Position numbers and translations under genes: made by a program
The notes under the pieces: generated by a model
What the model saw: the letters and a program-made list of their open reading frames with translations, nothing else
What the model was told of the DNA's origin: nothing
The model's database searches: none
Assembly (NCBI GenBank): GCA_040381195.1
Contig: JBEIHR010000044.1
Span: forward strand, 1 to 15,080
DNA length: 15,080 nt
From: VGCC01 sp040381195
Lineage (GTDB): Bacteria > Actinomycetota > Actinomycetes > S36-B12
Reading direction: 5' to 3'
Shown: positions 7,428-12,654 of the stretch, one piece after another
Position numbering within the stretch: the first letter of the stretch is position 1
Layout: every line of letters begins with the position of its first letter

Positions 7428-8482
7428 TGCACCGGATCACGGGAGCCCTGAAGGAGTACGACTGGGGTATCCCGGACGGCCTCGCAGCCTGGTGCGGTCG
7501 GACGGAGGGCCGGCCGCAGGCTGAGCTGTGGTTCGGGCTGCATCCGAGCGGGCCCTCGCCTCTCGTCGACTCGCCCACGACACTTGCCGACGAGTGTCAC
7601 CCCGACGACGTACCGATCCTGGTCAAACTCCTCGCCGCCGCCCGGCCGCTGTCCATTCAGGTGCATCCCGATGCAGAGCAGGCCGCACGCGGCTATGCAC
7701 GCCAGGGGGACGCCGCGATGTACAGCGACGACCGGGAGAAGACCGAGCTGCTCGTGGCGCTGGAACCTTTCGAGGCATTCTGCGGTTGGCGTGACTCGGA
7801 GGATGCGGCGCGGGTACTCGCCGGGTTGCCCGGAACCGAAGACGCCGTGCGCGCACTGCGGGCGGGTGACCGCGCGGGTGCCGTGCGTGCCCTGCTGGCG
7901 CTTGCGGCGCAGGTGGACGTGGGTGCCTGGAATGCCGATCTGCCAGCAGCCGTGGAGGCTGCCGGACTCGGGACCGCCGATGTCGACGCGTATCGCACGG
8001 TGGTGCATGAGTACCCCCGCGATCCCGGCGTCCCCGTCGCAGTCCTGCTCGACCGGGTGTCCCTCGACGTGGGGGATTCCGTCTACGTCCCGGCCGGTAT
8101 CCCGCACAGTTACATCCGCGGCATCGGACTCGAGGTGATGACGTCGTCGGACAACGTCCTGCGCATGGGTCTGACGGGCAAGCCGGTGCACCAGGAGGAG
8201 GCCCTTCAGTGTCTGGACTGGTCGTCTGCGCCGGTCGTGATCCGCGGGGCTCGACACATGGCACCCGCGGGGGCCCCGTTCGAAGTGGACCTGGTGCACG
8301 AGGCGACCGCGCCGACGGGCGCTTACCGACTGGTTCTCGGGATCGACGGACCCGTAACTATCGCTCTACCCGAGGGGGAGGTCACCCTGGCGCCTGGGGA
8401 GGCCGCGGCGCTGACAGCGGACGAGCCGGGGGTCCACGTGCGCACCTCCGGCCGTGCCGCTGTGGTCCGCGCCACAGCCTGA
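7427..8482 (+). CDS. manA: Mannose-6-phosphate isomerase, class I
   Basis: A 351-residue cupin enzyme interconverting fructose-6-P and mannose-6-P in the cytoplasm. The start ITGALKEYDWG is the family N-terminus. Predicted zinc ligands are Q78 and H80 (in SIQVHPD), E107 (in EKTELLVALEP) and H227 (in VPAGIPHSY). The block SDNVLRMGLTGKPV carries the active-site arginine R246. It is shorter than the roughly 400-residue M. tuberculosis ManA, mainly through a compact middle and C-terminal part, but all ligands are present. Its GTG shares one base with the upstream stop (TAGTG), and GAGGG (7419-7423) lies only 3 nt before it, so translation probably depends on coupling. Together with ManB it supplies mannose-1-P for GDP-mannose and mannosylated envelope components. 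Confidence 0.95.
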   Translation: MHRITGALKEYDWGIPDGLAAWCGRTEGRPQAELWFGLHPSGPSPLVDSPTTLADECHPDDVPILVKLLAAARPLSIQVHPDAEQAARGYARQGDAAMYSDDREKTELLVALEPFEAFCGWRDSEDAARVLAGLPGTEDAVRALRAGDRAGAVRALLALAAQVDVGAWNADLPAAVEAAGLGTADVDAYRTVVHEYPRDPGVPVAVLLDRVSLDVGDSVYVPAGIPHSYIRGIGLEVMTSSDNVLRMGLTGKPVHQEEALQCLDWSSAPVVIRGARHMAPAGAPFEVDLVHEATAPTGAYRLVLGIDGPVTIALPEGEVTLAPGEAAALTADEPGVHVRTSGRAAVVRATA

Positions 8483-8508
8483 CGCGCCGAGTGGGCGAAG
8501 CCGCCAAC

Positions 8509-8520
8509 GTCTGGCAGACT
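8509..8520 (+). promoter_or_regulatory. Dyad overlapping a possible ahcY -10
   Basis: GTCTG-G-CAGAC (8509-8519) is a perfect 5-bp inverted repeat around one base. The right half plus the next base gives CAGACT (8515-8520), near the actinobacterial TANNNT -10. A repressor on this dyad would block the promoter directly. For comparison, Corynebacterium McbR, which controls sulfur-amino-acid genes including sahH, recognises TAGAC-N6-GTCTA (from memory); the half-sites here are related in sequence but face the other way. Confidence 0.35.
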
Positions 8521-8628
8521 TGAGGCCTCAGCGGTCCGGAGCCCTGGTTCCCGCTGGTCCGCGAACCATCGAAGCCTCGTGACGTTCGCTCCCATGAAAC
8601 GCGCCATTGGCGCCTATGAGGAGTTGTT
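8521..8628 (+). promoter_or_regulatory. Structured 5' leader of ahcY with alternative hairpins
   Basis: If transcription starts near 8527 the leader is about 100 nt. A stem TGGTTC (8545-8550) / GAACCA (8563-8568), extended by CG (8552-8553) / CG (8560-8561) across a C-C mismatch, is enclosed by GAGGC (8522-8526) / GCCTC (8574-8578). A competing pair AGCGG (8530-8534) / CCGCT (8551-8555) would break the inner stem. A second dyad, GCGCCA-T-TGGCGC (8601-8613), ends 4 nt before the GAGGAG ribosome site (8618-8623), itself 5 nt before ATG 8629. This could be an RNA switch on AhcY. I could not match it to the SAH riboswitch consensus as I remember it, so no class is assigned. Confidence 0.35.
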
Positions 8629-10086
8629 ATGTCGTTGACCAAGCCTGATGGCACCCCTGATTACAAAGTGGCGGACCTCGGTCTCGCCGAGTTCGGCCGG
8701 GACGAGATCCGTCTCGCCGAGCACGAGATGCCCGGCCTCATGGCCATGCGTGCGGAGTACGGGAAGAGCAAGCCGCTCACCGGTGCGCGCATCACGGGAT
8801 CCCTGCATATGACAATCCAGACCGCCGTGCTGATCGAGACCTTGGTCGAACTCGGCGCTGACGTGCGATGGGCATCCTGCAACATCTTCTCGACGCAGGA
8901 CCATGCTGCGGCGGCCGTTGTCGTCGGACCGAATGGAACCCCGGACAACCCGCAGGGTGTGCCGGTGTACGCCTGGAAGGGCGAGTCCCTTCCCGAGTAC
9001 TGGTGGTGCACCGAGCAGATCCTGATGTGGCCGGATGGCAAGGGCCCGAACATGATCCTCGACGACGGCGGCGACGCCACGCTCCTGGTGCATAAGGGCA
9101 CCGAGTTCGAGGCAGCCGGCGTCGTTCCGCAGCCGGATGAGTCGACATCGGAGGAGTACGCCGTCGTCCTGGAGACCCTGCGTCGCAGCCTGACGGAGGA
9201 CCCCACCCGCTGGACCACCATCGGCGCCAGCATCAAGGGTGTGACCGAGGAGACCACCACGGGTGTGCACCGTCTCTACGAGATGCTTCGCGAGGGTTCG
9301 CTCCTCTTCCCGGCGATCAATGTCAACGATTCCGTCACCAAGAGCAAGTTCGACAACAAGTACGGGTGCCGTCACTCGCTCGTCGACGGCATCAACCGTG
9401 CAACCGACACCATGATCGGCGGCAAGGTCGCCGTCGTGTGCGGCTTCGGTGATGTGGGCAAGGGCTCGGCGGACTCACTGCGTGGCCAGGGTGCCCGCGT
9501 GATCATCACGGAGATCGACCCCATCTGTGCGCTGCAGGCTGCGATGGATGGCTACCAGGTGGCCCGCCTCGAAGATGTCATCGATTCCGCTGACATCTTC
9601 ATCACGGCAACCGGGTGCTACGACGTGATCACGGTCGAGCACATGCAGCAGATGAAGCACCAGGCGATCGTCGGGAACATCGGTCATTTCGACAACGAGA
9701 TCGATATGGCGGGCCTGCAGCAGGTGCCCGGTATCACGCGCAAGACGATCAAGCCGCAGGTGGACGAGTGGACCTTCCCCGACGGCCACTCCATCATCAT
9801 GCTGAGCGAGGGACGTCTGCTCAACCTCGGCAATGCCACCGGCCACCCGTCGTTCGTGATGAGCAACTCCTTCACCAACCAGGTGCTGGCGCAGATCGAA
9901 CTTTTCACCAAGCTCGATCAATACCCGCTCGGCGTCTACACGCTTCCCAAGCATCTGGACGAGAAGGTCGCGCGCCTGCATCTCGATGCTCTCGGCGTGC
10001 GCCTCACGGAACTGTCCAAGCCTCAGGCGGAGTACCTGGGTGTGGACGTGGCAGGCCCCTACAAGCCGGAGCACTACCGCTACTGA
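8629..10086 (+). CDS. ahcY: S-adenosylhomocysteine hydrolase
   Basis: A 485-residue NAD-dependent cytoplasmic enzyme that splits S-adenosylhomocysteine into adenosine and homocysteine, relieving product inhibition of methyltransferases. Visible signatures are ITGSLHMTIQTAVLIETL with H60, the substrate-site block ASCNIFSTQDHAAAA (C84, D91), the insertion YAWKGESLPEYWW (114-126) typical of the longer bacterial/mycobacterial form, NDSVTKSKFDN with K240 and D242, the NAD Rossmann motif GFGDVGKG (272-279), and the C-terminal tail KPEHYRY (479-485) that reaches the cofactor of the neighbouring subunit. All are intact. ATG 8629 is fixed by GAGGAG 5 nt upstream. It has its own leader after manA and a strong terminator behind it, so it is probably a single-gene unit. 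Confidence 0.98.
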   Translation: MSLTKPDGTPDYKVADLGLAEFGRDEIRLAEHEMPGLMAMRAEYGKSKPLTGARITGSLHMTIQTAVLIETLVELGADVRWASCNIFSTQDHAAAAVVVGPNGTPDNPQGVPVYAWKGESLPEYWWCTEQILMWPDGKGPNMILDDGGDATLLVHKGTEFEAAGVVPQPDESTSEEYAVVLETLRRSLTEDPTRWTTIGASIKGVTEETTTGVHRLYEMLREGSLLFPAINVNDSVTKSKFDNKYGCRHSLVDGINRATDTMIGGKVAVVCGFGDVGKGSADSLRGQGARVIITEIDPICALQAAMDGYQVARLEDVIDSADIFITATGCYDVITVEHMQQMKHQAIVGNIGHFDNEIDMAGLQQVPGITRKTIKPQVDEWTFPDGHSIIMLSEGRLLNLGNATGHPSFVMSNSFTNQVLAQIELFTKLDQYPLGVYTLPKHLDEKVARLHLDALGVRLTELSKPQAEYLGVDVAGPYKPEHYRY

Positions 10087-10094
10087 GCATTCCC

Positions 10095-10136
10095 GACTGT
10101 GGGCTGCACCGATGGGTGCGGCCCACAGTCTCTTAA
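10095..10136 (+). terminator. Intrinsic terminator of ahcY
   Basis: GACTGTGGGCTGCACC (10095-10110) and GGTGCGGCCCACAGTC (10115-10130) form a 16-bp stem with one T-G wobble and a GATG loop, 8 nt after the ahcY stop. The following TCTCTT-like tract is only modestly T-rich, as is common in actinobacteria, where strong hairpins often suffice. Confidence 0.85.
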
Positions 10137-10148
10137 CGCGAGTTGAGA
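10131..10148 (+). other. Second small hairpin abutting the ahcY terminator
   Basis: TCTTAAC (10131-10137) and GTTGAGA (10142-10148) pair over 7 bp with one T-G wobble around GCGA, a GNRA-type tetraloop. It begins on the base right after the large stem. It may stabilise the ahcY mRNA 3' end or aid termination. Confidence 0.4.
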
Positions 10149-10186
10149 TACCCGTACATCGGGCGGCTCCGCGCCTCGCCATTGAG

Positions 10187-10222
10187 TAGCATCCGAAGCC
10201 AATCAGGACTCAGGGGTGTGCC
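10187..10222 (+). promoter_or_regulatory. Possible promoter -10 and leader of the secreted-protein gene
   Basis: TAGCAT (10187-10192) fits TANNNT and would start a transcript near 10199, leaving a leader of about 24 nt with AGGGG (10212-10216) 6 nt before the GTG at 10223. A -35 is not evident. Confidence 0.4.
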
Positions 10223-10879
10223 GTGAAGAGCAGTGGGCGTGTTCGTATGGCCGGTATTTGTGTGGCCATCCTGGTGACAGCACTGACCCCTATGGCGGTT
10301 ACTGTTCCCGCCGCCGCGACCGCGACCGCGACCGTGGTGATCTCAACTGGGCTCGTTGTCACGCCCACGACCGTCAACCTCGTGGCCGGCGACACGATCC
10401 AGTTCCAGAACGGTGCGAATGCGTTGTCCGTGGTCAATGGGACGGGTCAGCTCCGGTCGCTCACGGCAGTGAACTGTGTGTCAGCAAGCACCTCGTCGGC
10501 GGGGGCGAGCTGTCCGGTGGGGGACTCTTTGACGTCGAGCTTCACCGTCATGAGGACCGGGACCGTGGTGCTCTATCGGTACACACCCTCCGCGACGATC
10601 GTGTCGACCATCACCATCGGTAGCGGTGGTAGCGGCGGGGGAGGGGGAGGCTCTGATGCGGAGTCGGCCGATACGACGCCGGTTCCGGTCATCCAGCAGG
10701 TGGGGATGCCCACAGGCGGTTGCTCGGGCGTCGACGACGTGCGCCTGAACTGGGCCGGTATCGCCTCCGGCGGTTGGGGGCAGTCGTGGGCCCAGTGGCC
10801 GAACAGTGGGAACGGTGGCGCGGTGTGCTCGCGCATGCTGACCTACAGAACCGAGCTGGGTCGCTGGATCGTGTCCTAG
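10223..10879 (+). CDS. Secreted protein: beta-rich domain, Gly/Ser linker, Cys/Trp-rich C-terminal module
   Basis: A 218-residue protein I do not recognise by name. A basic N-terminus and hydrophobic core (about 8-30, ending VTVPAAA) form a Sec signal peptide, cleaved near residue 32. Residues about 35-132 are beta-rich with C85 and C97; the stretch VTPTTVNLVAGDTIQFQNGAN resembles the opening of cupredoxin-like domains, but no copper-ligand set is visible. A Gly/Ser linker (133-144) follows. The last 57 residues form a separate compact module with GGCSGVDDVRLNWAG, SGGWGQSWAQW and GAVCSRMLTY, ending in W-I-V-S; C167 and C202 probably form a disulfide. The GTG start is supported by AGGGG 6 nt upstream. 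The protein is probably exported and either free or wall-associated. It has no lipobox and no final membrane anchor. Confidence 0.75.
   Translation: MKSSGRVRMAGICVAILVTALTPMAVTVPAAATATATVVISTGLVVTPTTVNLVAGDTIQFQNGANALSVVNGTGQLRSLTAVNCVSASTSSAGASCPVGDSLTSSFTVMRTGTVVLYRYTPSATIVSTITIGSGGSGGGGGGSDAESADTTPVPVIQQVGMPTGGCSGVDDVRLNWAGIASGGWGQSWAQWPNSGNGGAVCSRMLTYRTELGRWIVS
10315..10332 (+). repeat. Three tandem CGCGAC hexamers in the signal-peptide region
   Basis: Three perfect copies of CGCGAC lie inside the secreted-protein gene and encode alternating Ala-Thr just after the predicted cleavage site. Gain or loss of a unit would keep the frame. Confidence 0.6.
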
Positions 10880-10911
10880 ATGCACTGGTCGTCGGTAGTG
10901 GGCAGGTGCCC

Positions 10912-10923
10912 TAGCCTCCGACC
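10912..10923 (+). promoter_or_regulatory. Predicted leaderless promoter -10 of the small membrane protein gene
   Basis: TAGCCT (10912-10917) is exactly 6 nt before ATG 10924, with no Shine-Dalgarno sequence. The dyad GGGCA-GG-TGCCC (10900-10911) directly abuts its upstream edge and could be an operator. Confidence 0.55.
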
Positions 10924-11184
10924 ATGGTCCATGTTGTCGGCGGAATCGGAACTGTCCTCGTGCTCCTCGCCTACTTCCTCGTGTCGAACGGGCGTCTGAA
11001 GTCGGCCTCCCTCGGGTTCCAGGGGATGAATCTCGTCGGGGCCGCCCTCCTGACCGTGTACGGATTCCTACTTTTCGCGTGGGCATCGGTCGCCCTCAAT
11101 GCGATCTGGGGTCTCATCGCCCTCTTCGCGATGGTGCGGGTGCTGCGCGCGCGGTCCGCTCGCAACGTCGCACCCGACAACTAG
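10924..11184 (+). CDS. Small three-helix membrane protein, CBU_0592-like
   Basis: An 86-residue protein, almost entirely hydrophobic, with three predicted helices (about 4-21, 31-51, 53-72) and a basic tail RVLRARSAR on the cytoplasmic side. The pattern AYFLVSNGRLK, FQGMNLVGA, and VALNAIWGLIALFAMVR agrees with the small CBU_0592-like family as I remember it: a first helix ending in a short G-R-L turn, then N-L-x-G and a final A-x-N-x-x-W helix. No function is known to me for that family. It has a probable leaderless start, and its stop codon lies inside the next gene's predicted -10 box, only 9 nt before that gene. Confidence 0.8.
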   Translation: MVHVVGGIGTVLVLLAYFLVSNGRLKSASLGFQGMNLVGAALLTVYGFLLFAWASVALNAIWGLIALFAMVRVLRARSARNVAPDN

Positions 11185-11193
11185 GTTCAGGAC
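11182..11193 (+). promoter_or_regulatory. Predicted leaderless promoter -10 of the CPBP protease gene, overlapping a stop codon
   Basis: TAGGTT (11182-11187) is exactly 6 nt before ATG 11194. Its first three bases are the TAG stop of the preceding gene. No usable Shine-Dalgarno sequence is present. Confidence 0.5.
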
Positions 11194-11949
11194 ATGACAG
11201 CCCCGCCCGACTACCCCGGATGTCCGGAGACGGTCCGTGTAGCCGAGGCCTCGGGTATCCCGTTGGTGTCACCACGGTGGGGAATTCCGGACGCTCTCAT
11301 CACCATCGGCCTTTCCGTCGTACTCGCTGTCATTGCGGGTGTCGTGGCATTGGTATGGGATCTGCCCCTCGGCATCGCGGTGATCGTGGGCATCGTCGCC
11401 CCGTGGATCGGGCTGCTCGGCTGGCCGTTGTTGTCTACGCGCGTGCGGGGAAACGGGCCACGCATCGACCTGGGCTTGCGATTGACCTGGTCCGATGTGG
11501 GACTCGGTGTCGCCGTCGGTTTCCTCGGCCTGCTTCTCGCGGGGGCGATTGCTCTCCTCACCCAAGGAGTAGTGGGTGATTTCAATTCGGCTGCTGGTGA
11601 GATCGCACTGGAGTTGCAGGATGAGGGCACCCTCGCGATGTTCGCTTTCGCAGTTGCTGTGATGGTCGGTGCCCCGATCGTCGAAGAGGTCGCATTCCGC
11701 GGCATGGTCTACAACTCATTGCGCAAGCGCGGGCTCAGCGCCGTGTGGACCATCGCGATATCCGCCCTGGTGTTCGCTGCGTTCCACCTCGAACCGGTGC
11801 GGTTCTTCATCCTGCTGCCCATCGGAGTGCTCTACGGATGGCTGCGCTGGAAGACCGGCGCTCTGGGTGCCCCGATCGTCGCCCACATGGTCAATAACGG
11901 GCCGGCTGCGGTAGTCCTTCTCCTGGGGCTGCCCGAGGTGACACCATAG
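11194..11949 (+). CDS. CPBP-family intramembrane metalloprotease (CAAX protease/Abi type)
   Basis: A 251-residue multi-pass membrane protein. The diagnostic motifs of the CPBP (Rce1-like, Abi) family are in order: EEVAFRG (E164, E165, R169), a helix ending FAAFH (H198), and HMVNN (H231, N235). These glutamates and histidines are the expected metal and catalytic residues buried in the membrane. Hydrophobic segments lie at about 33-55, 60-82, 101-124, 147-163, 183-198, 203-217 and 226-247. Bacterial members process or protect against small peptides, or act in envelope homeostasis; the substrate here is unknown. It begins with a likely leaderless start at 11194 and ends 4 nt before mtrA, so read-through into mtrA is likely and may link it with that envelope-stress regulator. 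Confidence 0.9.
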   Translation: MTAPPDYPGCPETVRVAEASGIPLVSPRWGIPDALITIGLSVVLAVIAGVVALVWDLPLGIAVIVGIVAPWIGLLGWPLLSTRVRGNGPRIDLGLRLTWSDVGLGVAVGFLGLLLAGAIALLTQGVVGDFNSAAGEIALELQDEGTLAMFAFAVAVMVGAPIVEEVAFRGMVYNSLRKRGLSAVWTIAISALVFAAFHLEPVRFFILLPIGVLYGWLRWKTGALGAPIVAHMVNNGPAAVVLLLGLPEVTP

Positions 11950-11953
11950 GCCC

Positions 11954-12652
11954 ATGTCGAGCCCGCCTGGAATGACCCGGGGCGTGGTGCTTGTCGTCGA
12001 TGACGACTCCGCTCTGGCGGAGATGCTGGGCATCGTCCTTCGCGGTGAGGGATTCGAACCGGTCTTCTGTGGCGACGGGCTCAGCGCCCTGGACGTCTTC
12101 CGTCAGACCCAGCCCGATGTGGTGCTGCTCGACGTCATGCTCCCGGGCCGCGACGGCATCGATGTCTGTCGCGCGATCCGAGCGGAGTCCGGCACGCCGA
12201 TCGTCATGTTGACCGCGAAGACCGACACGGTCGATGTGGTCGTCGGCCTGGAGTCCGGTGCCGATGACTACGTGGTCAAGCCCTTTAAGCCCAAGGAGCT
12301 CGTGGCGCGGATCCGAGCCCGAGTGCGCAGGCGCGACGATGCCACCCCGCAGGCGCTCACCATCGGCGACCTCAGCATCGACGTGGCAGGACATACCGTG
12401 CGCCGAGGGACCGAGGTGGTGGCATTGACACCGCTCGAGTTCGACCTCCTCGTGTGCTTGGCGCGGAAGCCGGGCCAGGTCTTCTCCCGCGAGGCCTTGC
12501 TGCAGCAGGTGTGGGGTTACCGGCACGCGGCGGATACTCGGCTGGTCAACGTCCATGTGCAGCGGTTGCGCGCCAAGATCGAGCGGGATCCCGAACGACC
12601 CGACATCGTGTTGACCGTGCGGGGCGTCGGGTACAAGGCCGGTCCCGGATAG
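11954..12652 (+). CDS. mtrA: MtrA, OmpR/PhoB-type response regulator
   Basis: A 232-residue two-domain regulator. The receiver domain has the acidic pocket D16-D17-D18 (VVDDDS), phospho-acceptor D60 (LLDVMLPG), T87 and K109 (VVKPFKPKEL). The C-terminal winged helix has LTPLEFDLLVCLARKPGQVF, VWGYRHAADTRLVNVH and VRGVGYKAGPG. Long runs match M. tuberculosis MtrA, including EMLxIVLRGEGF and MLTAKTDTVDVV. Phosphorylated by MtrB, it controls division, wall-remodelling and osmotic genes. Start choice is open: ATG 11954 gives six extra residues (MSSPPG), while in-frame ATG 11972 gives MTRGVVLVVDDD, closer to family length. Neither has a good Shine-Dalgarno sequence. CACCAT (11942-11947), 6 nt before ATG 11954, echoes the local leaderless geometry but lacks the leading T. 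Confidence 0.97.
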   Translation: MSSPPGMTRGVVLVVDDDSALAEMLGIVLRGEGFEPVFCGDGLSALDVFRQTQPDVVLLDVMLPGRDGIDVCRAIRAESGTPIVMLTAKTDTVDVVVGLESGADDYVVKPFKPKELVARIRARVRRRDDATPQALTIGDLSIDVAGHTVRRGTEVVALTPLEFDLLVCLARKPGQVFSREALLQQVWGYRHAADTRLVNVHVQRLRAKIERDPERPDIVLTVRGVGYKAGPG

Positions 12653-12654
12653 CG

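Noticed and set aside
8521..8628. Known SAH riboswitch before ahcY
   Set aside because: I could not find the conserved core sequences I associate with that class; kept only as an unclassified structured leader.
11079..11579. 166-codon plus-strand frame overlapping the three-helix and protease genes
   Set aside because: Arg/Gly/His-rich and out of frame with two recognisable membrane proteins.
12454..12654. Upstream extension of the mtrB frame
   Set aside because: Overlaps the conserved DNA-binding domain of mtrA in another frame; ATG 12655 gives the standard MtrB N-terminus.
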